A stretch of 63,658 bases of DNA from Clostridia bacterium (lineage in GTDB: Bacteria > Bacillota > Clostridia > Christensenellales > Borkfalkiaceae), in contig JAFUKM010000014.1 in NCBI GenBank assembly GCA_017473605.1, positions 1 to 63,658 on the forward strand. Direction: 5' to 3'. The notes below the pieces were generated by a model. The model ran no database searches. It worked only from the letters and a program-made list of their open reading frames with translations, and was not told the origin of the DNA. Position numbers and translations under genes: made by a program. Shown here one piece after another: positions 1 through 7,939 of the stretch; position 1 is the first letter of the stretch; every line of letters starts with the position of its first letter.

Positions 1-114
<114 letters not shown>

Positions 115-124
115 TTTCAATTAG

Positions 125-160
125 AAAAACCTTGTTCTTAACCGAACAAGGTTTTTTCTT
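125..160 (+). terminator. rho-independent terminator of the rRNA operon
   Basis: A GC-containing stem (AACCTTGTTC / GAACAAGGTT) with a short loop is followed directly by a long T run. It lies eleven bases after the 5S 3' end. Confidence 0.9.
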
Positions 161-185
161 TTTTTATTGAGTTGTATTGTAAGAA

Positions 186-216
186 AAAGCGAGCGTATAA
201 AAATACGCTCGTTTTA
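186..216. terminator. bidirectional terminator at the XRE gene 3' end
   Basis: Perfect 9-bp stem (CGAGCGTAT / ATACGCTCG) with an AAAA loop. T runs are present in both orientations. On the minus strand it begins within the XRE stop codon region, so it ends that transcript and may back up the rRNA terminator. Confidence 0.75.
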
Positions 217-420
217 ATAATCGGTTCTTCCTAATAGATAATCCACCGAAACGCTAAAATAATCCGCCAATTTTACCAAATTCGGCGCGGTTGGCTCGCT
301 ACGGTCTGTTTCCCAATAACAAACAACAGAAAAACTGACTTCTAACTGCTTGGCAAGCTTTGCTTGGCTAATTCCTTTTTCTTTTCGTAACTCTAATAAG
401 CGTTCTGCAAATATCTTCAT
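214..420 (-). CDS. XRE-family helix-turn-helix regulator (68 aa)
   Basis: Single Cro/C1-type HTH domain spanning the whole protein: RLLELRKEKGISQAKLAKQL, then a recognition helix and VDYLLGRTD at the C terminus, the usual ending of SinR/Xre-like small repressors. There is no sensor domain, so it acts as a compact DNA-binding protein, probably a dimer. It is divergent from the lipoprotein gene at 515, whose promoter carries a perfect 14-bp palindrome between -35 and -10, so that gene is the natural target; this is inference. No Shine-Dalgarno precedes the ATG. A TATAAT on this strand ends six bases before the ATG, which suggests a leaderless mRNA. Confidence 0.9.
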   Translation of the reverse strand: MKIFAERLLELRKEKGISQAKLAKQLEVSFSVVCYWETDRSEPTAPNLVKLADYFSVSVDYLLGRTDY

Positions 421-426
421 ACTTTT

Positions 427-432
427 ATTATA
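427..432 (-). promoter_or_regulatory. -10 element of the XRE gene, leaderless geometry
   Basis: Reverse strand reads TATAAT, six bases, then ATG. The expected transcription start falls on or next to the A of the start codon. The matching -35 (GTGTTT at 17 bp) is poor, so the promoter could be weak or regulated. Confidence 0.55.
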
Positions 433-455
433 CTCAATAAATTTAGTAAAAACAC

Positions 456-484
456 TTGACGCTCTATATATAGAGTGGTATAAT
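456..484 (+). promoter_or_regulatory. promoter with operator-like palindrome
   Basis: TTGACG (456-461), 17-bp spacer, TATAAT (479-484). The spacer contains the perfect palindrome CTCTATATATAGAG (463-476), placed where a bound repressor would exclude RNA polymerase. The divergent XRE protein is the obvious candidate ligand (inference). Confidence 0.8.
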
Positions 485-514
485 AATTAAAAAAACAATT
501 AAAGGAGAAGATTT

Positions 515-1702
515 ATGAAAAAGCAATGGTTGGTATTGGGCTTGGCTGCAATAATGAGTTTTGGTTGTTTAATCGCTTGCGGTGACGGCGATGACGGCGA
601 TAATAGCGGTGATAACAATACAAATAACGTTATTATAGGCGAACAGGTGACGAAAGAGCAATGGAAAACGGCGTTTGATAATATTGATTTTACGTATGCT
701 GTTACGGAATGGAGAGACTATTGTAAGGATGATTACGAAGGAGACATTTGGGAGGACGAGTGGATAGAAAAAAATATTTATTTTGGGAGTAAAGGTTATT
801 GTTCTTATTATGAATGTGAAGACGCCATTGTGGGAGTACAAGAAGAGGAACTTTCAATCGAGGAAGAGTGGTACATAAATAAAGCGGACGGAAGCGGTTC
901 TAAAAAATATTCTAAGACGGAAGAAGACGTAGAGGAAAAAGTTGTTTGGACGAGCAGTAATTATACCTACGAACTTGATGAACGTGAGGTGCAACAATAT
1001 ATAGCGCATAGTGCGACAATACTTTATAATATACTAAAGCTTGATGAGAATATCCCCGAGGAACTTGACCCGTGGGAATGCTGCGAGAGTGTTTTCGAAC
1101 AGGACATAGAAGAATTTACGTTTGACGAGGCAACAGGCGTGTATCATCAAGATTGGAAAGAAGAATACGAGGATGAAGATGAGAAAGGGGTAGATAAAGA
1201 GCGTTTGGAAGTAATGTTTTTGGACGGAAAGGTGTATTCTATCAAGGGAATTTACACAGAGGATTATACTTACGATAATGACGAAACGGAATATTGGGAG
1301 AGCACTTACACGGTTACGTTCAAAAAAGAAGTAATCCCTGTGCCTGGCGATGAAGAGGCAATGCAGGACGAAGAAGCCGTTTTGGATATGTGGGAAACGT
1401 ATAGCGGTACGTATAAATTTGAAAGCCTAACAATAGACGGGGTAACGTATAAAGTGGGCGATACGTTTGACGGTAGGATACTTACCGAAGACTCTGAAAT
1501 ACTTGTGCTCAAAGAGGACGGCACGGCGATTTATTCATTAGAGGTGTATTTTCAAGCTGAATATTTTGCGTGGTGGATAGAAGACGGCAATCTTATTCTT
1601 AGTCATGGCGGAAAAGAGAACAGGTGGACTGGTGAACTGAAAGATAATAAAATTGTCTCTCGCGGAAGTATGGGAAGTACTTGTTGGAAAAAATATAATT
1701 AA
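515..1702 (+). CDS. acidic lipoprotein of unknown function (395 aa)
   Basis: Type II signal peptide: MKKQWLVLGLAAIMSFGC, then lipobox LIAC with the lipidated Cys at residue 22, so it should be anchored outside the membrane. A low-complexity Gly/Asp/Asn linker follows, then a strongly acidic body rich in Glu, Asp, Tyr and Trp. The last ~100 residues (SGTYKFESLTIDG... WWIEDGNLILS... GELKDNKIV) have the alternating pattern of a small beta-barrel domain seen at the C terminus of other clostridial lipoproteins; I cannot name the family. AAAGGAG sits before the ATG. It has its own promoter and terminator, and its codon use is more A/T-rich than the genes after 4.1 kb, as in an accessory gene. Confidence 0.85.
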   Translation: MKKQWLVLGLAAIMSFGCLIACGDGDDGDNSGDNNTNNVIIGEQVTKEQWKTAFDNIDFTYAVTEWRDYCKDDYEGDIWEDEWIEKNIYFGSKGYCSYYECEDAIVGVQEEELSIEEEWYINKADGSGSKKYSKTEEDVEEKVVWTSSNYTYELDEREVQQYIAHSATILYNILKLDENIPEELDPWECCESVFEQDIEEFTFDEATGVYHQDWKEEYEDEDEKGVDKERLEVMFLDGKVYSIKGIYTEDYTYDNDETEYWESTYTVTFKKEVIPVPGDEEAMQDEEAVLDMWETYSGTYKFESLTIDGVTYKVGDTFDGRILTEDSEILVLKEDGTAIYSLEVYFQAEYFAWWIEDGNLILSHGGKENRWTGELKDNKIVSRGSMGSTCWKKYN

Positions 1703-1707
1703 AAAGG

Positions 1708-1740
1708 AAAAATACCGTGTTTCAAACACGGTATTTTTTC
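1708..1740 (+). terminator. terminator after the acidic lipoprotein gene
   Basis: Stem AATACCGTGTTT / AAACACGGTATT followed by TTTTTTC, six bases after the stop codon. Confidence 0.9.
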
Positions 1741-1752
1741 TTTGGCGCGGTA

Positions 1753-1782
1753 TTGTCTTTCTTTATATTCCGTGCATATATT
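1753..1782 (+). promoter_or_regulatory. possible promoter of the ZIP gene
   Basis: TTGTCT (1753-1758), 18-bp spacer, TATATT (1777-1782). Both hexamers are imperfect, but the preceding terminator means the ZIP gene needs its own start. Confidence 0.4.
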
Positions 1783-1840
1783 GTAGTATGGGTGTGTGTC
1801 GGCGCATTTGTACATACGTTAGAAATACGGGAGATAAACA

Positions 1841-2608
1841 ATGAATCATTTGTGGATAACCGTACTCGGTTTTTCGTTTATATTTTTGGCGACGGCGCTT
1901 GGGGCGGCTGTCGTGTTTTTCTTTAAGGGGGAGATTTCTCCCAAAATAAACGCCTTTTTTCTCGGTCTTGCTTCGGGAGTGATGATTGCCGCTTCCGTTT
2001 GGTCGCTGCTTCTACCCGCAATCGAGCAATCGCAAACGTTGTTTGGCGCGTTGGCGTTTCTTCCCGCCGTTATCGGTTTGTTTTTAGGCGGAGTGTTTCT
2101 CGTTTTATTGGATAGAGTAAAACCGAAAAACAGGGAAAGCGTGCGTATGCAAAAACATACGCGGTTGTTTTTAGCCGTTACTTTGCACAATATTCCCGAA
2201 GGACTCGCCGTAGGATTTGCTTTCGGCGCAGCCGCCGTTTTGGGCGAAACGGCGGCGTATTTATCCGCTTTGGGCTTGGCTATCGGTATCGGCATACAAA
2301 ATTTCCCCGAAGGACTCGCTATTGCGTTGCCGATAAAAACGGCGTTAAACAGCCGAAAACGGGCGTTTTTGTGGGGAACGGCGAGTGGACTGCCTGAACC
2401 TGTTTTTGCCGTTTTAGGCTATTTTTTGGCTTCGTGGTTGCAAATTTTACAGCCGTGGTTGCTTGCGTTTTCTGCTGGGGCAATGTTATTCGTTGCGGCG
2501 GAAGATTTGATTCCCGATTCTAAAATGCAATCTGATTCTTGCGTTGGGGCGTGGGGCGTATTACTCGGATTTATTCTTATGATGGCGCTGGACGTGGCTT
2601 TGGGATAG
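1841..2608 (+). CDS. ZIP-family divalent metal transporter
   Basis: 255 residues with about eight hydrophobic segments. It carries the two ZIP signatures: HNIPEG (residues 116-121) in TM4 and QNFPEG (153-158) in TM5, whose His, Asn and Glu side chains form the binuclear metal site. A Glu-rich turn (AAEDLIP, ~219-225) and the length fit the GufA/ZupT branch. ZIP proteins take up Zn2+ and often Fe2+ or Mn2+ into the cytoplasm; the substrate cannot be told from sequence. GGGAG precedes the ATG by a normal distance. It stands alone between terminators and lipoprotein genes, and no Zur or Fur box is obvious. Confidence 0.93.
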   Translation: MNHLWITVLGFSFIFLATALGAAVVFFFKGEISPKINAFFLGLASGVMIAASVWSLLLPAIEQSQTLFGALAFLPAVIGLFLGGVFLVLLDRVKPKNRESVRMQKHTRLFLAVTLHNIPEGLAVGFAFGAAAVLGETAAYLSALGLAIGIGIQNFPEGLAIALPIKTALNSRKRAFLWGTASGLPEPVFAVLGYFLASWLQILQPWLLAFSAGAMLFVAAEDLIPDSKMQSDSCVGAWGVLLGFILMMALDVALG

Positions 2609-2660
2609 GAAAAAAATGAAAACTGCATAAACAAGTAAAATTTCTCCATATAAAAGGGGA

Positions 2661-2689
2661 TTGAAAAAGCGTGCCGTTTATGTTACAAT
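2661..2689 (+). promoter_or_regulatory. promoter of the repeat-domain lipoprotein
   Basis: TTGAAA (2661-2666), 17-bp spacer, TACAAT (2684-2689). The reading frame is open back to the TTG of the -35 box, so these positions rule out the longer start and favour ATG 2709. Confidence 0.75.
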
Positions 2690-2708
2690 AAAAAAAGAGG
2701 AAACGGCT

Positions 2709-3272
2709 ATGAAAAAAAGATGGATAATCGGTTTTATTTTGGCAATCGCGGCGACGTTTTTATCGGCGTGCAGTTGCGGCGGCGCTACGGGCGGAAATGA
2801 CGATAATTCGTCGCAAAACGGCGGACAAAACGCAGAGGATACGATTCCCGACGGCGGGGACGATACAACGGACGAGCCGACACCCGATACGCCTGAAACG
2901 CCCGATGGTCCGAGCGATGAACCCGAAATTCCCGAAGAAAAGCCCACGCCTGTTGTGTCTGCAATTACTTATTATGCAGCGCCGCAAAGCGAAGTGGACG
3001 AAACGACGTTCCGATTATTGAAAAAGGTGCACGGGGAATATCCAGAAAGCTATACGGAGGGGGTAGGCGTTACCGTAGACGGGCTTCGAAACGACGTAAT
3101 AGATTCCACGTACGCGTATACGTTTATCGGTTGGTATTACGACGAGGTGTGTTTGCTGCCCTGCGAAAACGGTGTAATCGGTACAGAGAAAACGGGGGAT
3201 ATTACTTTGTATGCGAAAATTCAAAAGACCTTGTTATCGGATATGGACGATGAAAGCTGGGGTGGTTCTTAA
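2709..3272 (+). CDS. lipoprotein with Listeria-Bacteroides-type repeat (187 aa)
   Basis: Start set at ATG 2709: AGAGG lies eight bases upstream and the promoter lies inside the longer frame. The signal peptide ends in lipobox LSAC (Cys21). A Gly/Asn/Gln stretch and a Pro/Glu/Asp/Thr-rich stalk (about residues 45-85) follow. The C-terminal part contains FIGWYYDE...ITLYAKI, the pattern of the Listeria-Bacteroides (InlB B-type, Flg_new) repeat, a ubiquitin-like fold found in surface proteins. It is probably a small lipid-anchored surface protein; the partner is unknown. The stalk suggests display across the cell wall. Confidence 0.85.
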   Translation: MKKRWIIGFILAIAATFLSACSCGGATGGNDDNSSQNGGQNAEDTIPDGGDDTTDEPTPDTPETPDGPSDEPEIPEEKPTPVVSAITYYAAPQSEVDETTFRLLKKVHGEYPESYTEGVGVTVDGLRNDVIDSTYAYTFIGWYYDEVCLLPCENGVIGTEKTGDITLYAKIQKTLLSDMDDESWGGS

Positions 3273-3276
3273 ACTT

Positions 3277-3316
3277 ACGGTCTTTTCGGGCTTGTTGGCT
3301 TGAAAAGACCGTTTTT
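3277..3316 (+). terminator. rho-independent terminator
   Basis: Stem ACGGTCTTTTC / GAAAAGACCGT with a 14-base loop, followed by TTTT. Confidence 0.85.
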
Positions 3317-3344
3317 ACGTTTGATAAGACTTGTTCAAAGAGAC

Positions 3345-3373
3345 TTGACAAATGCAATAGGGCGTGATAAAAT
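3345..3373 (+). promoter_or_regulatory. promoter of the third lipoprotein gene
   Basis: TTGACA (3345-3350), 17-bp spacer, TAAAAT (3368-3373). An AAGGGGA ribosome binding site precedes ATG 3405. Confidence 0.85.
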
Positions 3374-3404
3374 AATACCGTAAGCAAATGACAAGGGGAA
3401 AGAC

Positions 3405-4121
3405 ATGAAAAGACTTATCAGTTTTCTTATCTCGTTAACGGTGAGCGCGTGTTTGCTGGTGGGCGTAACGGCGTGCGGTGGCGTTTCTGCAAGCGATAAC
3501 AACAGCGACGGCTTGAACGTGGAGAAACCCGACGATATGACGGGAGGCGACGATACGACAAATAACGAAGACTCTACGGGCGGCGACGATACGACGAATA
3601 ACGACGAAAATACGGGTGGTGATGAAACGCCTACTTTGACGGTTTTACCCAAGCCGACGTTGACTATGGCGCCCGGGCTTGCGTCGTGGGAACAAGTAGA
3701 CGGGGCTGTGAAATACGTATATAAATTCGGCGTAGACGGACAGGAAATGGAAACGACGGAAACGTCGGTGGCGGTAACGGAATATTGTCTTTTCTGCGTA
3801 AAGGCGATTGGCGACGGGGAAACGTACGAATCGAGTATTTGGGCTTCTTACGATTATAAAAAACCGACGGTATTGGAAGTAACGGGCGTGCATTTGAATT
3901 CGTCCACGGGCGTGGTTACTTGGGAAAAGAACCAATATGCCCAAAAATATGTATACAGAATTGACGACGGAGAAATCGTAGACGGCGGCGTGAGCGGCAG
4001 CGTAACGATAACGGAGACTCAAACGATATATTTCAAGGCAATCGGCGACGGATTGAAATACGCGGATAGCGATTGGTGGGCATTGAGTGGGGGCAACAGC
4101 TCTATCGGCGGTTACGTATAA
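3405..4121 (+). CDS. lipoprotein with two Ig/FnIII-like repeats (238 aa)
   Basis: Signal peptide ending in lipobox VTAC (Cys24). Then comes a short tandem repeat of GGDDTTNN(D/E)-type units (about residues 46-75) that forms an acidic flexible linker. The C-terminal 150 residues hold two copies of one ~70-residue module. Each starts near a Pro-Thr, has a SWEQV or TWEKN strand and a KYVY(K/R) strand, and ends in (C/F)(V/F)KAIGDG..Y..S. That layout matches fibronectin type III or bacterial Ig-like folds. It is probably an extracellular binding protein; the ligand is unknown. It resembles its neighbour at 2709 in architecture (anchor, acidic stalk, beta domain), not in sequence. Confidence 0.85.
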   Translation: MKRLISFLISLTVSACLLVGVTACGGVSASDNNSDGLNVEKPDDMTGGDDTTNNEDSTGGDDTTNNDENTGGDETPTLTVLPKPTLTMAPGLASWEQVDGAVKYVYKFGVDGQEMETTETSVAVTEYCLFCVKAIGDGETYESSIWASYDYKKPTVLEVTGVHLNSSTGVVTWEKNQYAQKYVYRIDDGEIVDGGVSGSVTITETQTIYFKAIGDGLKYADSDWWALSGGNSSIGGYV

Positions 4122-4126
4122 AAATG

Positions 4127-4158
4127 AAAACGCCTTTTCCCTAACGGAAAGGCGTTTC
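4127..4158 (+). terminator. hairpin terminator
   Basis: Stem AAACGCCTTTTCC / GGAAAGGCGTTT with one bulged T. Only a short T tract follows, so it may be leaky. Confidence 0.7.
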
Positions 4159-4180
4159 TATCTACAATGGGGGGCGAGTT

Positions 4181-5461
4181 ATGGAACAACGGACAAGAGT
4201 GATTTTACACTCCGACTTGAATAACTTTTTTGCGTCCGTGGAAATTGCGCGCAATCCCGAACTGAAAGGAAAGCCGTTGATTGTTTGCGGCGACCCCAAA
4301 GAACGGCACGGTATCGTGCTTGCCAAGAACGAAGAAGCGAAAAAGTATGGAATTAAGACAGCGGAAACGGTGTATTCCGCGCTGAAAAAGTGTCCGCACG
4401 TACAAATGGTTGCGTCTCATTATCACGATTATAAACGCTATTCCGATTTGGTGCGCGCTATTTACGAACGGTTTACCGAAAAGATAGAAGAGTGTAGTAT
4501 AGACGAGTGCGCATTGGACGTTACCGAAAGCGTGGCGTTGTTCGGGAGCGGCGAAGAAATCGCGCAAAAAATCCGCTCGGCTGTGAAGGACGAGTTGGGG
4601 TTAACCGTTTCTGTCGGCGTGAGCTTTAATAAAGTGTTTGCAAAGCTTGCGTCCGAATTGAAAAAGCCCGACGCCGTTACCGTGATTTCCAAAGAAAACT
4701 ATAAGGTGAAAGTATATCCGTTACCCGTTTCCTATTTGTGGTTGGTGGGCGGTAAAACGGAAGAAGCATTGCATAAACTCGGTATCCGTACGATTGGGGA
4801 TTTGGCGGAAACGGACGCGAGCGTATTGACCAAAGTATTGGGGAAACGGGGTAGGCAGGTACGCGTTTACGCTCGTGGGGAAGACGAAGAAGAAGTGCAT
4901 TGGCAAAAGACCAAAGAAGATATGAAGTCGATTGGTAATTCTTTAACTTTGCCCAAGGATGTCACGGACAGGGAAGAGGCGAAACGTTGGTTATACGCAT
5001 TATCCGAGAGCGTTGCCGCACGCCAACGTGCCGCGAACGTGGGTAGAGCGAATACCGTGCATTTGGTGGTCCGGAACGCGCAGCTGCAATTCAGCGGTTG
5101 GCAAACGAAAGTGCCTCCGACTGCGCTTTGCGGCGATATCGCCAAAGCCGCATACGAGCTGTTTTGTGCGCATTGTCCGACGGGGACGCGCGTGCGCTTG
5201 CTCGGCGTATCCGTTTCGGGGTTCGACTATCACGTGGAGCAGCTGACGTTGGACAACGTTATCGACGAGGCGGCGGGAGAGATTTCTTACGAGAAGAAAG
5301 AGCGTGTAGAAAACGCCGTGGCGAAAATCAGGGAAAAGTACGGATATGCAACGATGCAACGGGGCGTGGTACTTGGCGACGAGCGCACGGACGGATTGGA
5401 TATACGGGGTAAAAAAGAGGAAATAATTTCCGAAACGCAATTACGCGGAAAAGAAGAATAA
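4181..5461 (+). CDS. dinB: Y-family DNA polymerase (DinB / Pol IV)
   Basis: 426 residues. The N-terminal palm motif reads HSDLNNFFASVE with metal ligand Asp12, followed by CSIDEC (Asp108-Glu109), the second catalytic carboxylate pair. These residues, the VYSALKKCP region and the thumb HhH segment (LHKLGIRTIGDLAE) define translesion polymerase IV. The C-terminal little-finger domain follows. The tail KKEEIISETQLRGKEE is charged and lacks a clear beta-clamp QxxLF motif. Cys26x-region and Asn15 replace the more usual residues next to the catalytic Asp but should not abolish activity. It stands alone behind a GGGGGG-type ribosome binding site. No LexA box was recognised upstream. Confidence 0.93.
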   Translation: MEQRTRVILHSDLNNFFASVEIARNPELKGKPLIVCGDPKERHGIVLAKNEEAKKYGIKTAETVYSALKKCPHVQMVASHYHDYKRYSDLVRAIYERFTEKIEECSIDECALDVTESVALFGSGEEIAQKIRSAVKDELGLTVSVGVSFNKVFAKLASELKKPDAVTVISKENYKVKVYPLPVSYLWLVGGKTEEALHKLGIRTIGDLAETDASVLTKVLGKRGRQVRVYARGEDEEEVHWQKTKEDMKSIGNSLTLPKDVTDREEAKRWLYALSESVAARQRAANVGRANTVHLVVRNAQLQFSGWQTKVPPTALCGDIAKAAYELFCAHCPTGTRVRLLGVSVSGFDYHVEQLTLDNVIDEAAGEISYEKKERVENAVAKIREKYGYATMQRGVVLGDERTDGLDIRGKKEEIISETQLRGKEE

Positions 5462-5529
5462 CCGTTCGAGTTTTGCCGATACTGTATTTATCGGCAAGAA
5501 TCGGGAACGGATTTTGCCTGAATATAAAA

Positions 5530-5576
5530 GAAGGGCTATACAAAACCGTTTCGGTTTTGTATAGCCCTTCCGTTTT
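5530..5576. terminator. 19-bp perfect hairpin between dinB and SRP RNA
   Basis: GAAGGGCTATACAAAACCG (5530-5548) pairs without mismatch with 5552-5570 around a TTT loop. The T tract after it is weak on the plus strand. Its place between convergent units suggests a shared terminator for dinB and the minus-strand SRP RNA. Confidence 0.65.
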
Positions 5577-5603
5577 AGACAATAAAAAACTGCGCAATCC
5601 TTT

Positions 5604-5856
5604 TTTGCCGAAATTTACCGAAGCGGAAACGCCGCAGGTGACTCCTGCAAAGCTACCTTATGGCACACGCAAACTTCCGCTTAGTGCTGCTACGTTCCCG
5701 TCCTGACACGGTTCACGGCATTACGTTGCATAAGACCTTGCTATCAACATTCCTTACGACGCGCAGACCTTCCATAAACTTCGTCGAGAAAGGCGTTCGG
5801 CTCCGTATAGCGGATTTCGGATACAGGGTGCCGCTAGCTCCCCACCTATGCGCAGC
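5604..5856 (-). ncRNA. ffs: signal recognition particle RNA, large (Alu-domain) type
   Basis: On the minus strand, domain IV reads GTCAGG-ACG-GGAA-CGT-AGCAGC. This is the Ffh-binding symmetric loop capped by a GGAA tetraloop. The 5' part carries GGGGAGCTAGCGGCACCCTGTATCC with an AATCCGCTATACGG segment, matching the Alu domain of Bacillus-type scRNA. The ~250-nt length fits this class, not the short 4.5S form. The 5' end is set from the promoter just upstream; the 3' end is approximate. The RNA scaffolds Ffh for membrane protein targeting and elongation arrest. Confidence 0.88.
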
Positions 5857-5862
5857 TTTTAT

Positions 5863-5891
5863 ATTATAGCGTATTTTTTTACGAAAAGCAA
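5863..5891 (-). promoter_or_regulatory. promoter of SRP RNA
   Basis: Reverse strand TTGCTT (5891-5886), 17-bp spacer, TATAAT (5868-5863). The start is predicted around 5856, at the first bases of the SRP RNA. Confidence 0.8.
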
Positions 5892-5984
5892 CCGTTTTTT
5901 ACGCTTTTTTTTTCGCGTTTGCTTTTTTATGGCGCGCATTTTGTCAAAAATAAAGTTTGCACGCTTGTTTTCCTTTGGAAAATA

Positions 5985-6013
5985 TTGACAAAAAAATCAA
6001 AAAAGGGTATAAT
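5985..6013 (+). promoter_or_regulatory. promoter of the mrp gene
   Basis: Consensus TTGACA (5985-5990), 17-bp spacer, TATAAT (6008-6013). AAAGGAGTG then precedes ATG 6037. Confidence 0.9.
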
Positions 6014-6036
6014 TAATAAAATAAAGGAGTGTTATT

Positions 6037-6882
6037 ATGGCAGAGAATTGTACGCATAATTGTTCGAGCTGCTCTTCTTCTACTTGCGGTTCGAGAAAAA
6101 AAGAAAGTTTTTTGAAAGAACCGCATAAAGCTTCGTCGATTAAAAAAGTAATCGGGGTCGTCAGCGGTAAAGGCGGCGTGGGGAAATCGCTTACGACGTC
6201 TCTTTTGGCGGCGTTCGCCAATAAGAAAGGTAAGGCTGTGGGGATTATGGACGCCGATATTACTGGCCCTTCCATACCGCATATGTTCGGCGTGCGTGAG
6301 CACGCAACGGGTAGCGAAAAGGGGATTGATACCGTGCTCTCGCCTTCTGGGATACAAATGATGTCGATGAACTTGCTTTTGGACGAGGCAACGACGCCCG
6401 TCGTATGGCGAGGTATGGTCATTTCCGGTACAGTGCTCCAATTTTGGACGGACGTGATTTGGAAGGATTTGGATTTGCTGTTTATCGATATGCCGCCGGG
6501 AACGGGTGACGTACCGCTTACCGTATTCCAAAGTATTCCTATTGCCGGTATCGTCATCGTAACTACGCCGCAGGATTTGGTAAAAATGGTGGTGGAAAAG
6601 GCTGTGAATATGGCGCAAATGATGAACGTGCCCGTGCTTGGGCTTGTGGAGAATATGAGCTATTTGTCCTGCCCCGATTGCGGTAAAAAAATTGAAGTGT
6701 TCGGGCGTAGTCATGCGGAAGAAATTGCCGCCGAATACGGTATTCCTGCGGTGGCGCGTATGCCGTTGGACGCGAAAATTTCGCATCTTGCGGACGAAGG
6801 CAGAATAGAAGATTACGAAACGGACGCTTTGCAAGACGTGTTTGCAAGTATTGAAAAGGCACAGGTAAGAAAACCCGAATAA
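6037..6882 (+). CDS. mrp: Mrp/NBP35-type iron-sulfur cluster carrier ATPase
   Basis: 281 residues. The deviant Walker A GKGGVGKS (residues 44-51) with the extra Lys, the MDADITGPSIPHMFG motif and IDMPPGTGD define the SIMIBI-class Mrp/ApbC/NBP35 family, which binds and hands over [4Fe-4S] clusters as a dimer. The CPDCGKK motif supplies the bridging cluster cysteines. The N terminus has a second cysteine set (Cys5, 9, 12, 17) before the P-loop, as in NBP35-like and many clostridial Mrp proteins. It is cytoplasmic. The next gene starts 15 bases downstream and probably shares the transcript, but its function is unrelated. Confidence 0.95.
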   Translation: MAENCTHNCSSCSSSTCGSRKKESFLKEPHKASSIKKVIGVVSGKGGVGKSLTTSLLAAFANKKGKAVGIMDADITGPSIPHMFGVREHATGSEKGIDTVLSPSGIQMMSMNLLLDEATTPVVWRGMVISGTVLQFWTDVIWKDLDLLFIDMPPGTGDVPLTVFQSIPIAGIVIVTTPQDLVKMVVEKAVNMAQMMNVPVLGLVENMSYLSCPDCGKKIEVFGRSHAEEIAAEYGIPAVARMPLDAKISHLADEGRIEDYETDALQDVFASIEKAQVRKPE

Positions 6883-6897
6883 ACGAAGGACGATAGG

Positions 6898-7902
6898 ATG
6901 GGCTACGCGGCGGAGAAAAAGAAAGCGGAAAGGAAATGGAGACGGATGAAGGTTATTCTTGCCGTCGGGTGTTTCGCTTTGGCGTTGGTTTGCGCTTTGA
7001 TTGCCGTTTTTATTCCGCCAAGCAGTTGGAAATACCGCATGCGTTTACCAAACGTGGACGAGCGGTTGGAAGGGGAATTGCGTATTCATTTTATCGACGT
7101 GGGACAAGGCGACGCGACGCTTATAGAACTGCCTGACGCAAAAGTGGCGCTAATCGACGGCGGCAACGGCGGACAGGCGGCAGAATATGCGATTATGCGG
7201 TATTTATACGCGTTGGATATCGAAACGGTGGATTATCTAATCGTAACGCACGCCGACGAGGACCATTGCGGGGCTTTGGATACGGTTCTCAAATATATAA
7301 AAGTGAAGAACGCGTACCTGCCTGTGGCGAGCGCAACGGTAAATACGCAATATGCGGAGTTTTATACCGCGCTGATGAAAGAGAAAAACTGTCGGATTGC
7401 GTATGCGAAAAACGGATTGGAAATGAACGGCGAAAATTATACGTTTACCTTTCTTTATCCCTATGGGTACGACGTGGATACGGCGTTAAAAGAAGGAAAA
7501 ACCTTCGATGAGAACAGTAATGAGTACTCGGCGGTGGTTTGGTTAGACTATAACGGTGTGAGCGCGCTTTTTACAGGGGATTTGCCTTCGACAAAAGAAA
7601 ACTTATTCATAGACACGTATGCGTCGGGTTTATCGGAGGTAGACGTTTCGGATACGGAAATTTTGAAAGTGGGGCATCACGGTTCGAAATATTCGACGTC
7701 TGCGGAGTTTTTGGCTCTGTTGAGTTTGGAAACTGCGGTAATCTCTTGCGGAGAGAGCGAGTACGGGCATCCCGACGATACGGTGCTGGAACGGTTGCGT
7801 GTGGCGAATACAAGCGTGTATAGAACGGATAAGCAAGGCGGCGTGGTTATCAGCGTGGGAAAGAACGCGCAAACGTACGACGTACAAACGTTGGGTAAAT
7901 AG
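6898..7902 (+). CDS. membrane-anchored ComEC-like MBL-fold hydrolase
   Basis: 334 residues. A positively charged N terminus and one hydrophobic segment (about residues 18-40) place the rest outside. The remainder is a metallo-beta-lactamase fold of the ComEC/Rec2 C-terminal type: HFIDVGQGDATLIELP, HADEDHCGALD as the HxHxDH-like metal site, LFTGDLP, and KVGHHGSKYS near the end. The family contains phosphodiesterases and nucleases, and in natural competence the ComEC MBL domain degrades the non-transported DNA strand. This is the free-standing form without the channel domain, so a role in DNA uptake is not established. It follows mrp closely. An upstream AAGGA-type ribosome binding site is present. 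Confidence 0.87.
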   Translation: MGYAAEKKKAERKWRRMKVILAVGCFALALVCALIAVFIPPSSWKYRMRLPNVDERLEGELRIHFIDVGQGDATLIELPDAKVALIDGGNGGQAAEYAIMRYLYALDIETVDYLIVTHADEDHCGALDTVLKYIKVKNAYLPVASATVNTQYAEFYTALMKEKNCRIAYAKNGLEMNGENYTFTFLYPYGYDVDTALKEGKTFDENSNEYSAVVWLDYNGVSALFTGDLPSTKENLFIDTYASGLSEVDVSDTEILKVGHHGSKYSTSAEFLALLSLETAVISCGESEYGHPDDTVLERLRVANTSVYRTDKQGGVVISVGKNAQTYDVQTLGK

Positions 7903-7939
7903 TTTTTTTGTATGTGACGATAATTTCACGCCGTTTTCA

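Noticed and set aside
6013-6834. 273-codon open frame antisense to mrp
   Set aside because: mrp has a promoter, ribosome binding site and all family motifs; the antisense frame has none.
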